64,000 nucleotides of DNA from Haliotis asinina (GCF_037392515.1 NC_090283.1:20155001-20219000); one strand, 5' to 3'. Shown: positions 46,615 through 58,435, numbered from the stretch's first letter. Notes: generated by a model from the letters alone, not told the origin. Program-made: numbers and translations.

Positions 46615-46795
46615 AGTGGGACGCTATTTGCTCACAACTGATTAGATTGGTGGATTTTTGTTTCGCTATTTGTCCGACTGGTTGTAGGATGTAATGAGCT
46701 GTCAGCTCTCTGAAAGAACCTAATCTACCAATGCTTGGGAATAATCGAGTATAAAAAATGGCCTGGCCCCTTAACGTCAGAATGACGTCAACCTA
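46615..46795. promoter_or_regulatory. Conserved block of copy B with TATA-like and paired CRE sites
   Basis: It matches the 35.76-35.93 kb block. It holds 'tataaaaaa' at 46,750-46,758 and aacgtcagaatgacgtcaac at 46,773-46,792. The inverted CCAAT core 'gattgg' lies upstream. The direction of any promoter is not settled. Confidence 0.4.
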
Positions 46796-47189
46796 CTCAC
46801 TCTGAGAATATCGCAGGTGAAATCTCATTTTTGTCTCAGAATTACCATATTGTTTTACCATTCATAGCGGAAAAAACCCTATAGTCTTAATCTTGCATCG
46901 GCGTCTCAAATACTACGATGTGGAGTAAACATGAGTGCACTATTCGTTCGGTCGAGTCTAAACATGTTACACTTGACATAAATGTGTTGGTACGTTACTG
47001 GCAACAAAATATACCCTATCACAGAATACATGCCGTCACAACCCATGTAGTGTTCATACACAGTACATCGCATTGTTAGGACAATATACGATATAAACCT
47101 CATAAAGTGCCAGTAGAGGACTTACATCGTATTAACTTCATGCAGCGTTAACACAGTATAATACATTGCATTATCCTCATGCAGCGTTA

Positions 47190-48727
47190 GTACAATATAG
47201 TACGTCCTATAACCTCATGCAGCGTTAGTACATTATGATACATCGCATTCATTTCATAGCGTGTTAGTTCATTATAGTACATCCTATAAACCTCATGCAG
47301 CGTTAGTTCAATATAGTACATCCTATTAACCTCATGCAGCGTTAGTTCATTATAGTACATCCTATTAACCTCGTGCAGCGCTAGTACAGTATGATACATC
47401 GCATTTATTTCATAGCGTGTTAGTTCAATATAGTACATCCTATTAACCTCGTGCAGCGTTAGTACATTATGATACATCGCATTTATTTCATAGCGTGTTA
47501 GTTCATTATAGTACATCCTATTAACCTCATGCAGCGTGAGTACAATATAGTACATCCTATTAACCTCATGCAGCGTTAGTACATTATGATACATCGCATT
47601 CATTTCATAGCGTGTTAGTTCATTATAGTACATCCTGTTAACCTCGTGCAGCGTTAGTTCAATATAGTACATCCTAGTAACCTCATGCAGCGTTAGTTCA
47701 TTATAGTACATCCTATTAACCTCGTGCAGCGTTAGTACAGTATGATACATCCCATTCATTTCATAGCGTGTTAGTTCATTATAGTACATCCTATTAACCT
47801 CATGCAGCGTTAGTACAATATAGTACATCCTATTAACCTCATGCAGCGTTAGTACAATATAGTAGATCCTATTAACCTCATGCAGCGTTAGTACAGTATG
47901 ATACATCGCATTCATTTCATAGCGTGTTAGGTCACTATAGTACATCCTATTAACCTCGTGCAGCGTTAGTTCAATATAGTACATCCTATTAACCTCATGC
48001 AGCGTTAGTTCATTATAGTACATCCTATTAACCTCGTGCAGCGCTAGTACAGTATGATACATCGCATTTATTTCATAGCGTGTTAGTTCAATATAGTACA
48101 TCCTATTAACCTCGTGCAGCGTTAGTACAGTGTGATACATCGCATTCATTTCATAGCATGTTAGTTCATTATAGTACATCCTATTAACCTCATGCAGCGT
48201 TAGTGCAATATAGTACATCCTATTAACCTCATGCAGCGTTAGTACAATATAGTACATCCTATTAACCTCATGCAGCGTTAGTACATTATGATACATCGCA
48301 TTCATTTCATAGCGTGTTAGTTCATTATAGTACATCCTATAACCTCATGCAGCGTTAGTACAATATAGTACATCCTATTAACCTCATGCAGCGTTAGTAC
48401 AGTATGATACATCGCATTCATTTCATAGCGTGTTAGTTCATTATAGTACATCCTATTAACCTCGTGCAGCGTTAGTACAGTATGATACATCGCATTTATT
48501 TCATAGCGTGTTAGTTCAATATAGTACATCCTATTAACCTCATGCAGCGTTAGTACAGTATGATGTATCGCATTTATTTCATAGCGTGTTAGTTCAATAT
48601 AGTAGATCCTATTAACCTCATGCAGCGTTAGTACATTATGATACATCGCATTCATTTCATAGCGTGTTAGTTCATTATAGTACATCCTATTAACCTCGTG
48701 CAGCGTTAGTACAGTATGATGCATCAC
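47190..48727. repeat. 39-bp array of copy B, about 39 units in two alternating types
   Basis: Type 1 contains 'tacatcctattaacctcatg' and 'cagcgttagtacaata'; type 2 contains 'tacatcgcattcatttcata' and 'gcgtgttagttcatta'. On the minus strand they read LTLHEVNRMYY.. and LTRYEMNAMYH... Long minus-strand frames (47,187-48,335 and 48,317-48,727) exist because 39 is divisible by three; a one-base deletion near 48,330 separates them. Copy A has one matching type-1/type-2 pair in a degenerate setting, so the array grew after the duplication. Confidence 0.95.
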
Positions 48728-49160
48728 ATTTATCTCATATGGTGTTTAAACCGTGTAATACACCCTATTAACCTCATACAGTGTTAGTACAATGTAATAC
48801 ATCCTTTTAACCGCAAGCAGTGTTAGTACAATATAATACATCCTGATAACCTCATGCATTGTTGCTACAGTATTATACAGTGTATTAATATCACACAGTG
48901 TTAGTACATTATATACATGCTATTAACCTCTTGTGACGTCAGTAAAGTATAAACATCCTATTAACTTCATGCAGTGTTAGTACAGCATAGGCATCCCATT
49001 AAAGCGACACAGGGTTAGCACAGTTTATATCTCAGTAACCGTCTGCAATGTTAGTACGTAATGTGCCCCATTGAACTCTTGCAGTGCTGACACCATATAT
49101 TCCAAAACGCTTTACGTAGTGTCAGTGCAATATATTTCCAATTATATTCCATACAGTGAA
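48728..49160. repeat. Degenerate flank of the 39-bp array in copy B
   Basis: 'aacctcatacagtgttagta'-type words continue with many changes. This part aligns with the degenerate repeats of copy A. Confidence 0.7.
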
Positions 49161-50547
49161 CCCAGCTGATTAACATCTGTGTTGTATTTGCGGTTTACGG
49201 TTGACTACGAAACACTTTCATGCTTCAGTTATTTCAGCATATGAGTCCTCTTGAAGTATTGATCAAGTGCAATGCTCACAAATGTCCCTACAATATGGAA
49301 GCTAAAGGTTTTTCACTTATATTGACGTGAAGTAAAACCAGCTGCTGAATTCAAATCGGTCAAATAATGTTTGCAATTCATCGCCCTCTCATTCTATGTT
49401 TAATTTTTGCTCCGTCTATTTCCGTTTGGAGACATTTCATCCCGCACTGTCTTGTTCCTTGTCGTCAGGAAGACGGGTTTTTTTCGGGAAAACTTATCAG
49501 TATCAAAACCAGTCTCGAACTCAGAAATCGCCATGTAAGAAAACACATAACTGAAACGATACCACGTTTTTATTCTATAATTCATTTTAATTCCTATTCA
49601 AAAATATGTCTCGTATCATGTTATGCCTCATTATACCACCACTGTTCTATGACGACTGTTTTCTGACCATGATGATTACCTCTGTGCATTATAAATGGAA
49701 TGTCTGTCTTTGGGCAGTTTGATAATTCCCTATGACATCCAATACTTTGATATGTGTCAAGTATGCAAACACGGCTTCTGATATGCGTTATAACGGAAAT
49801 TTGTTGTTGCTAATGGTAACGCCAGCGAAGGAGATTTGTAAAGTCTATTCAGTAAATAGTTTTTCAAACATAACATCCACTTGCGCAGGGAAACCACATC
49901 CAGTCGGTATAATTTCCTTGTTTCCTGGATTAAATCGTTTCGTGTGTTTTCAGAATATATCTTATATGTTCATGTGGCAGGTTTGTAAAAAGATTAAACA
50001 ATAATCTGTTAAAGTCCTCCGATTGGATCTGACGCAATACAATCTTGGACATTTTCTAAAAGTCAATGTTAAGGTGTCATTAGGACCGTATGGAAATGTC
50101 ATTTTCAGGTGTGACATTTGAACACACTAAATGGTTATAAAAAGTACAATACAACAACAGAGAAAAAGCATGTCTTAGTAAAATAACCACAATGTCTTTA
50201 TTGAATTGTATGAATGAGTACGTAGGACTTATTGTTAAAGAATGAGACCATGCGTGAATGAACATGTGACAGTTGAATCGGGCCTTTTCCATCCAGACTT
50301 AAATACGTAGGTACTCTTGTGACACCACTGACTAGCAGACCACATGGACATCCTCCAACTGTTTTAAATGACCAGTTCGTGGCATCTAGTCCCACACTAA
50401 GTTTATCGGTTCGTAAGCGCCATGCTCATCTTCAATGACGTGGCGTTGATAGTAGAACAGCGTAGTTTCGAAATGTAGCTCAACTTGAAGCTCTAACAAA
50501 CTTCATTGCGGCCTTACAACGTGTTAACACACTACATCTGTATTGTG

Positions 50548-50628
50548 CTACGGGAATCCATGATGAATCAGTTTGAACATGACACCGCCATCCTGTTGTG
50601 AATAGCATCGACAAAACCAAAACCATTC
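50548..50628 (-). CDS. Candidate terminal exon, copy B (unknown gene)
   Basis: Counterpart of 43,944-44,024: same splice context, same 81-nt length, reading EWFWFCRCYSQQDGGVMF and then KLIHHGFP before TAG. The same caveat applies. Confidence 0.25.
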   Translation of the reverse strand, partial: EWFWFCRCYSQQDGGVMFKLIHHGFP

Positions 50629-51038
50629 CTCAAGAGAAAACCAATTTAGTAAGTTGTCTCCAATGTCCTGACCTCAGGAAATTGACGCAAAATAAACTGA
50701 TAAGGAAACTATTAATATTTTCATAATTCATTTTCATAATGTAATGATTGATAAAAACTGTCAGAATTTAATCAAAAGCCCGTTCTACAGAATAACATTA
50801 CCAACTTACTCTTAAACAGTCTGCCCCTTCCTGTCCAATTTCCTTTGAAGCTAATATTGCGATGTTATTCGGTTTGATGCCTTGAGGTACAATGTGCAAA
50901 AAAACCAGAACAACGTTTGACAGAACATGTTGGACGGGATCAGAAATTTATCATTTGTCGCCTGCCAAAATAGGCCAATTTTCTAACGTTCGTTAGAGAG
51001 ATTGACAAGAATCTCTTGCAGTTCCATGTAAATTTGTC

Positions 51039-51105
51039 TCATCTGCAAATCGCTGGATCTTGTTCGGGATCCAGATTAGATGTCTCGGGTTCAGTTAGAT
51101 TCTTG
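51039..51105 (-). CDS. Candidate terminal exon, copy B (acidic C-terminus, unknown gene)
   Basis: Counterpart of 44,429-44,495, reading KNLTEPETSNLDPEQDPAIC then R and TGA, of equal length without insertions or deletions. Upstream on the minus strand copy B has about 90 extra bases near 51,220-51,315 compared with copy A. Confidence 0.3.
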
Positions 51106-51557
51106 CTTCCAGGACAACAGAATTAGGCATGATAATGAAAATTCCATAAGCTGGTGGGCTGCTTGTATCGATGGGAGTTGTTCGTGAAGTTGGCAAGGGC
51201 AAATTGGTTCCTTTACACTCAAAGACCACAGTAGCCTTCTACTTAGCACGTCTCCTTTGATGTTGTCAGTACATTATGCAGGGTGCTCTTATAATGGCAT
51301 GTGTTGGTGTGGTGTTGTCTGTGTTAATATGAAGAATATTGCATGATGTTTGTGAGGTGGCATTACTCCAGATGATCGCGGCAACAGCACGAGATGTCTA
51401 CTCAGACAAAATCATGTAAAGCAGGTACTACCGCGATGTTCTACGCCGTTATCTACGAATATTGTCACGAAACAGTCCATGTTAATCCTTCACTGTCCCT
51501 GGAAGAATCGGTATAATGCTAAATACGTTTGCATTTCCTAGTTGACGGATATTCAAG

Positions 51558-51622
51558 GAACCAGTCACAGCACTGTCTAGTCCAGACTTGATAATTTATC
51601 CTCCACTGTTCTATAACTGGAA
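51558..51622 (+). repeat. 250-bp family repeat, 3' part (copy B)
   Basis: 'cactgtctagtccagacttg' followed by 'ataatttatcc' and 'ttctataactgg'. Counterpart of 45,185-45,265. Confidence 0.6.
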
Positions 51623-52370
51623 TCTGTTTTTGACAACATGCATCTAACAAGTCAGCGAGCTTAGTCTCGGGATCCTTCCCAAAACATGCCTTAGAGGTAC
51701 ATTTCCTAAAGTGTGGATAGGTTGCTGTAGATCTTTCCGATGTGTTTGAATATTTACTGTTAGGTGTTTCATGTTTAACTCTTCATGTATTCAACACACA
51801 CGCAACACATCAACCACCTGGATTTTCCTCCTATCAAGTGTATCGGCATTTCATTGGAACCAAGGCGTACACACCCCATACTATAGCAGATACTACAGAG
51901 TGATTGTACAATGACCACGCTTTATTTCGGGACAACCGTAGGTTCGACACAACGGTTTTGAATAATTATAAATACTGTCTCCCGAGATATAGTCCGGTGT
52001 TTGAGCTGTCTGTATAGTTGCGGCCATCTACGGGAAACACTTGCGTTATATCGATCTGTCTCAGACACAGACTGCCTCAAGTCAGTGTGATATATGTTGA
52101 ATGGAATTAACTGTGTATATTAGGAAGCTTGTGATACGGCTTAACATGCCAGATACAAGATGGAGCGCTGCAATGATTGTGAGTTGTGCCGTCTGGATTA
52201 CAGCTATTGTTGTAATGTATCATATAGGATGACTTGTTACAACTGTTTGGTTGCTGTAACAATTGTAATTTAGCAGATAAGATGAAGTGGTACCAGAATT
52301 TCCCTAATTCAGCGCTGAGCTGTGATACGTTATGCAGGGTCAGTCCCGAAACTAGTGATGATGGTTTCGA

Positions 52371-52462
52371 GTGAATGAGTGAGTTTAGTTTTACGCCGCA
52401 CTCAGCAATTTGACGGCGGTCTGTAAATAATCGAGTCTGGGCCAGAGAATCTACTGATGAAC
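52371..52462 (-). repeat. 250-bp family repeat, 3' end, little diverged
   Basis: 'gaatgagtgagtttagtttt', 'acgccgcactcagcaatt' and 'gcggtctgtaaataatcgag'. One of the best-preserved tails in the window. Confidence 0.9.
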
Positions 52463-52606
52463 ATGTTTATTTAAAACATACACTTGTGATTAATTGAACA
52501 CAAACCTCCTCCATTTCAGGGCGATAGTTAAATCAGATCTTCGTTAGCTCGTTGTGTGCATGCTGAAAGGATCGATGAGAACAAACAGTGACTTGATATA
52601 TTTTTA

Positions 52607-52850
52607 ATGAGTGAATGAGTGAGTGAGTGTAGGTATACGCCACACTCAGTAGTCTTCTAGGTTTTGGATGGCGGTCTGTAAATAGGCGAGTCTGGACCAG
52701 ATAATCCAGTAATTAACAGCTTGAGCATCAATCTGCACAACTGGGAACCGATGCCATGTGTCAACCAAGTCATTGAGCCTGATCACCCGATCCCGTTAAT
52801 CGCAAGGATACATCATGGGTTCGAACCTCGGACCGACACAATCTTTCATT
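52607..52850 (-). repeat. 250-bp family repeat, near full length
   Basis: 'gagtgaatgagtgagtgag', 'ggcggtctgtaaataggc', 'gcacaactgggaaccgatgc' and 'tgatcacccgatcccgtta'. Confidence 0.9.
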
Positions 52851-52893
52851 ATTAGCCTACAAGCACCAGGTCCCTAATCGCATGGTTTTGTGA

Positions 52894-53169
52894 TAGTAAA
52901 CATCTAGCAACAGGGCTCTAGCCTATAGATAGTAAACATCTAGCAACAGGGCTCTAGTCTATAGATAGTAAACATCTAGCAAAAGGGCTCTAGTCTATAG
53001 ATAGTAAACATCTAGCAACAGGGCTCTAGCCTATAGATAGTAAACATCTAGAAACAGGGCTCTAGCCTATAGATAGTAAACATCTAGCAACGGGGCTCTA
53101 GCCTATAGATAGTAAACATCTAGCAATAGGGCTCTAGCCTATAGATAGTAAACATCTAGCAATAGGGCC
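52894..53169. repeat. 36-bp minisatellite, about 8 units
   Basis: The unit contains 'tagtaaacatctagcaacag' and 'ggctctagcctataga' with few changes. It follows the end of the preceding SINE-like copy. Confidence 0.95.
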
Positions 53170-53217
53170 TAAGTCGAGTTGGCTCTTACTTTGTATAAAG
53201 CAGTCTCGCCTTGACAT

Positions 53218-53270
53218 AACTGGAGTACACAGCGGTATTAAAACTAAACTCACACACACACACACGATCC
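53218..53270 (+). repeat. SINE-like 3' tail followed by CA run
   Basis: 'aactggagtacacagcggta' then 'ttaaaactaaactc' and (ac)n. Confidence 0.6.
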
Positions 53271-53409
53271 CATGTACGTTGAATAATGGGCAATACTAAC
53301 AATCATGGCTGCTCTAAAAAAATTAGAAGTTTTTACCAATATATATGCGAAACATTATTTACTGCTTCTGGATAAGTGCATGTGCGTGTGCGTGTGCATG
53401 TGCGTTTTG

Positions 53410-53548
53410 CACCCCTTTAGCAATTCCAGCATTATCATGGCGGGTGACACCTGTATTGGACTTCACAGATTGAACCAATGTGTGAATCGAACTTGGTCTT
53501 CAGCGTAACGAGTGAACGCTTCAATCATTAGGCTACCTCTCCGCTCCT
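53410..53548 (-). repeat. tRNA-headed SINE, nearly complete without tail
   Basis: 'gcattatcatggcgggtgac', 'gtgtgaatcgaacttggtct' (B-box side), 'gcgtaacgagtgaacgcttc' and 'ggctacctctccgctcc' (A-box side). Confidence 0.85.
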
Positions 53549-53749
53549 ACAGCTTTCTGAAGCTGACGGAGAAACTAATTCTTTATTGGAGTGTCAGTAC
53601 TCACAGCGTGGTCACACTTCAACGCGACACAGCCTACAATTTGACACAGAAATGATTAGAGGTGAAGTTGAGACTGGCATCCGGTTAAAACCGGGTCCAT
53701 TCTGCAGCTTTAATTAGTCATTAAGGAAGCAATACGAGACGGCTATGTG

Positions 53750-54179
53750 TTACACTGAAATCGATTCCAACTTTCTGTCAGTGTGAAATTGATAGGTTAG
53801 GTATCCACCTACACGACATTGACACCACGACACGTGGAATGGCAGAATCGTTAACCCTTCACCAGCTGACTGTGGGATTCTTTGAAATATCATCTTATCG
53901 CCACATCCATGTGTTGAAGAGGCTGAAGTTTCAAAATCAATGGAAAGGTTTTGTGAAAGAGTCAGTAAAACCCTATTACAATTGATTACCACAGCGAAAA
54001 ACTTTGAACGTAGGAATCGTTTGTAAGATGTAGCTTTCAAAATCGTTGCAATTTCTTCTGCGCTCCCCAGACAGTTGGCCATGTGGATGCAAGGTTAACA
54101 CTCTCCATATGCGTTCAATGACAGTTAGATTCGTACGAGCCCTCATTTGAAGTTGCCGACGAGCTGCATTTCTTATCAT
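53750..54179 (-). pseudogene. Possible Harbinger-type DNA transposase remnant
   Basis: A minus-strand frame (53,976-54,179) reads MIRNAARRQLQMRART then NLTVIERIWRVL. This resembles the 'R(T)R..IER.FG.LK' segment near the end of HARBI1-like nucleases, where the E of IER is catalytic. A second overlapping frame continues to 53,750 without a recognisable motif. The match is short; it may be chance. Confidence 0.25.
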
Positions 54180-54889
54180 TTAGCATGCCTAAATTCTTCA
54201 AATTTCAAGTCCCTTATTTTCTGGAATCTGTTCCTCCTGCACATCGGCATAACAAACAGTTCTATTCTCTAGGAAACATGTCGCCTGCATGTTATATGTC
54301 CGACTGAAGATAAAAATGTCACACCAGCAACCTACACAGATAAGATGGACATGATGATGTACTCGAAATGTGTTCATTACCCTTGGTAAGAAATCGGCAC
54401 AACAAAGAACAAGCATGAGGAGTGTGTCGTACTTTATTTTTTGACTTATTTGGACTTTGAAGGGAGATGGATTCAATAAACACAAAAAAGACAAAAAAAA
54501 AAGAAAAAGAAAAAAAAAGAAAAGAAAAACGACATGAGGGATCCATGCAGAGCCGTTGAGTGAGCCCGCATCACCGTGGGCACTGAATTGACTGATAGCC
54601 AAATGTTCATCAAACTTAATCAGGGTGATATATATTTTTTCAGACACTCTCATATAGTTCTGAGTAGTTTGTTTACAACATAGGTGTACCGCAGTTGTGC
54701 AGTATGAGGAGAATGAAGTGCTTAGCACTATCTGAAGTTTATGACGGTATGTGTCCATACTTAAACTTCCATGTGAAAATAATTATTTTGATGTGAGATC
54801 TCGCGTCATCATATCATTTATCCAGACTTGTTATCGGGCAGTGTGACTGCAAGAATAATCATCTAATAATCACTATAGGGCACTCTTCT
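54180..54889. other. Unassigned sequence with an A-rich tract
   Basis: 54,484-54,532 is almost pure A and G on the plus strand. The long minus-strand frame across it (54,198-54,758) is F/L-rich for that reason. No gene is supported. Confidence 0.5.
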
Positions 54890-55062
54890 GCTGGAGCGGA
54901 GAGGTAGGCCGGTGGTTACAGCTTTCGCTAGGCACGCAGTAAACCCGGGTTCGATTCCTCACGTGGGTGCAATGAATGTAACGCATTTCTGCGTTCCCCC
55001 ACGTGACATTGCAGGAATATTGCTAAAAGCGGCATAAAACACTACCCACTCACCGAATAATT
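54890..55062 (+). repeat. tRNA-headed SINE, near full length
   Basis: 'gagcggagaggtaggccggt' (A-box side), 'taaacccgggttcgattcc' (B-box), 'gtgacattgcaggaatattg', 'ctaaaagcggcataaaacac' and 'cactcacc'. It shows head, body and tail in order. Confidence 0.92.
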
Positions 55063-55227
55063 GAGTTAATGTTGCTTGATGCCGCACGTGTGTCAGATGA
55101 GACACCGAACCCACATCATCCCCTCTTAGCTCGACTGCTGAATGGGGAAGCTCACACGAAAATACATCAGAGCTATCGCGGATAACTGCAATGATGTAAT
55201 CATGATTGTGCATATGGTGCTCTCGGC

Positions 55228-55372
55228 AATTTTTAGTGAGTGTGTGTTTGGTTTTACGTCGCTTTTAGCAATATTCTGGCAATATCACGGCGAGTGACGC
55301 CAGATATGGAATTCACACATATGGGGAATCGAACAAACGAGCAAACGCCCCGGCAATATTTTCGACTCCCAG
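55228..55372 (-). repeat. tRNA-headed SINE, tail and body
   Basis: 'gagtgtgtgtttggttttac', 'gtcgcttttagcaatattct', 'ggcaatatcacggcgagtg' and 'tatggggaatcgaac'. It is inverted relative to the copy at 54,890, about 165 bases away. Confidence 0.9.
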
Positions 55373-55469
55373 CAAGGTGATAACGTTAATTGACGATGGA
55401 CAGTATTGCAAGACCATGACTTACGCAGATACTCAAATGAACATAGATTAATAAGAAGGCAGCAAAGGC

Positions 55470-55505
55470 AACGACGACGACGATGACGATGATGATGATG
55501 ATGAC

Positions 55506-55556
<51 letters not shown>
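55470..55556. repeat. (GAT)n with GAC interruptions
   Basis: About 29 trinucleotides, starting with acgacgacg and ending in pure gat. Confidence 0.97.
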
Positions 55557-55557
<1 letters not shown>

Positions 55558-58191
55558 GTCACCTGCCTGAAGATATCACTGGCGACAACGATATCCGTGT
55601 TTGTCCTCACTCGCCATTGCAAACTTCATCATGAAAGAGACAAACTGGGTTTTTATATGCCGTGCTAAACGTTCTATCTTTTCCCCAGCACGGAACATTT
55701 GCACCCATCGAATACCGAATTCCGCCGCATTTCACATTGCCTATCACACCATAGCGAACTCATTTCCTCGTTGGAGGATAAGGCTCTCTGAGACAACTGT
55801 CAATCCAATGTATTTTCGTCTTTGATACCACACAATGATAACATCACAACCTATCTCCAGTCATACATGATATAATGCTATGTTTTTCTATTCACACACC
55901 ATCGGTTTTGGTAATTTGATAAATTTCACCACTCAAACCCAATCGCACTTTCTGTAAAGAAAGGTTACAACAGCCATTAGATTCTTACAACACGAGCGGA
56001 ATGAGTTAACCCAACCGCAGTAAGACAGTTGAGCCATGAAAAGGTCATACACAGATTCAGGGAACGATGCTACCACAAAAGGGCCCTTACTATGTGTAAA
56101 CTTTTTTCATGCCACATCCTTGGTATTTTTCCACTATGTTGCTGAAAGGTTAGAAATCCCTTTTTCATGCAGATAATTTCATTTTTTGGTCATAACTTGA
56201 AAATAATAGAAAATATTGGATTTTCCAGGATTTTATGTTTTGCGGTAAAGACGTTCCTAAAAGCTTTAAATGCTTGTTTCCATAGAAACCTGGGTTTTTT
56301 CGTGTGATAGAGTGGATTTAGACATCAGGTTATTGCAGACATGGGTCATGTGGCTGTGCTGTGTCATTACTTCCTGATTGTTTCTGTTGGATATTATGTC
56401 GAAAAGTGCATTTGCGAATTAAATAAACTTATACGTACACGTGTTCATGACTTGACAGCGCGGATGGTCCACTAGACCGACAAAAGTCAGAAAAATAGAG
56501 ACTTACTGCAGGAATTCACTGTATTACTTCTTATCTACTGGTTGAGTTGGTGTTCACTACATTATTGAGGTATTCCAGTTGTAGTCTGCTCAATAGGGGA
56601 GAAAATCCCGTTGGTATGCTGGTGCCATACGATGCAAACTTACGAACACGGGGATAATATTGGCAGACATGAAACTGGATTCGAATGAACACTTGCAGGT
56701 CTCTGAGGCGACCAAGGGACACATATTTCCACATGTAATTCTATCGCCCTAGGCGACTGGGCTACGAGTTTCCCCTTTTAATAATCAGGCCTTCACTGAA
56801 ACACTGCGTCGGCATTTGGTTTACAGGCATGTGTCGAATTTCGCGAGCCCCCCTCTTGGTCATCGCCAATGACAAGATAAACGTACGTTGTTTCTTGTGG
56901 GGTTTCACCTCTTTCCGCATACTGACGAAATGATGATGAGCATTTCTAACGAAAGATTGTCCGTGGATGTAAGTATGGTGCTCGTGTGTATATATGTTGT
57001 CTCGGACACCACGATCATAATATTATCGAAAAATGATTATGCAAACATGTGTTGTTAATGCAGCCTGTCTACTCACAGCCAAACGGGTAATGTGTGCTTC
57101 ACGGTAAAACCTGAGCATATCATTCAAGGGAAACCCCATTCACATGAGAAAAAAAATTCAACTTTAAAATGATATTTACAGACATTAAAATTGAAAAGGA
57201 TAAACCCAAAAAAGACTTATAGAGAGAAAATGTTTAGCACATATTTTCAAAAAATATTTTACAGCAAACATGATCCTTCATCAATTCAGAACTGGTGAAG
57301 TGTTTACATGCAAGAGAGTGTAAATTCCTCATTGTAAGATGCAAAACAGTAATGAAGAGGGTGTGTCTTTCGAAAGTGCTCGGACTCAAAGAATTTCCGA
57401 AATAAATGTGATGTTGTAAAAACTGTGAAAAGCTGTCTACATACATGTCCCGGATTGACCATAAAAATCATTTGATGAATATGAAAAAAATTTGACACGA
57501 AATTGGATTTACATATTTTGACACGTCGACAAAATAAACCTTCTGCGTACAACTGTACCGATTCATTCTGCTTACTTGTAAAGAAATACATATTGGCAGT
57601 AATTCATTTGAAATTCACTCAACGATATTAATTATTAATTATTCCTTGGTATGCCGAGCCAATGATGAAACTTGACTTCAGCACAGTTACTGGGGAAAAA
57701 AAGAAAATAAAATACAAAAAATCAGTGAAAGAAACAAGGAAATCCCAAGCAATCCAAAGAAAGTTTCAAAACCTTAATATGATCAAGTCCTATCGATCAA
57801 CCACGCCAGCACGATTTAACCCAAATACGTTGTATCACAGAAAAGATCGAACACCATTAGACGCGAATCAACGGGATTGAAAGAAATCAAACAAGACCTT
57901 GATGAACCGATGCAGCCTAAGCCTTGCCTTGTGATCCAGGTCTTGCAGATTTCAACTGAAAAGAAACAGTTCTCACGGTTATCAAAAACAGGGGGCAGGC
58001 TAGTCAATCACCAAAGTCACAGCAATTAGCCGTACAGACTTACCTCCCTTAGCCACGATTGAACTCTGGGAATGTGGTTGCGAAACCCGGTTTGCCTCGA
58101 ATGTTTCCATACCTGTAGGCTTTGCTGGATGCGATAAACGCCCATGATGTCCCTCACTTGTGTAATACGTTGGTATTACTAAAATTATATT
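55557..58191. other. Unassigned sequence
   Basis: 2.6 kb without a supported exon, RNA gene or repeat. Frames at 57,304-57,591 (minus) and 57,662-57,880 (plus) have biased composition (F- and K-rich) and no splice context. Confidence 0.45.
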
Positions 58192-58359
58192 TGTCAAAAC
58201 TTTATGGATGATTAACCTTGTTATTGTTTCCTTTGGTTATTATATATTATTATATTTGGTTATAACGTCTTATGCCGTTTCCAAGTGATGGGTCAGGAAG
58301 GGGTGCAAAACGTCACTATTATATAAACAAAGAAGTTGATCATCCATAAAGTTTTGACA
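58192..58359. mobile_element. 168-bp inverted-repeat element (MITE-like)
   Basis: Left 'tgtcaaaactttatggatga' and right 'tcatccataaagttttgaca' are perfect inverted matches over 20 bases; the repeat extends a few bases with one mismatch (ttaac against gttga). It is too short to code. Related end at 29,318. Confidence 0.85.
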
Positions 58360-58435
58360 TCGCTGTGTCGTCTAGAAAGCCATTCAAAAACATTCAATTG
58401 TTCTGTGTATTCCAGGTTAAAAAGTCCGATTTACA

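Larger units (their letters stand above)
45906..52025 (+). repeat. Tandem segmental duplication, copy B
   Basis: It repeats the block order of copy A. Its right end, about 51,905-52,025 ('gttcgacacaacggttttga', 'tgagctgtctgtatag'), matches the A/B junction at about 45,785-45,900 ('gttcgacacaacgatctttg', 'tgagctgcctgtatag'), which defines head-to-tail order. It lacks the LINE and satellite of copy A and has an expanded 39-bp array. Confidence 0.85.

Noticed and set aside
47187-48727. 382- and 136-codon frames on the minus strand
   Set aside because: They are the 39-bp array read in one frame and are separated by a one-base length change in a unit.
54198-54758. 186-codon minus-strand frame as a gene
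   Set aside because: Its core is an F/L-rich translation of an A-rich tract; no splice or start context.
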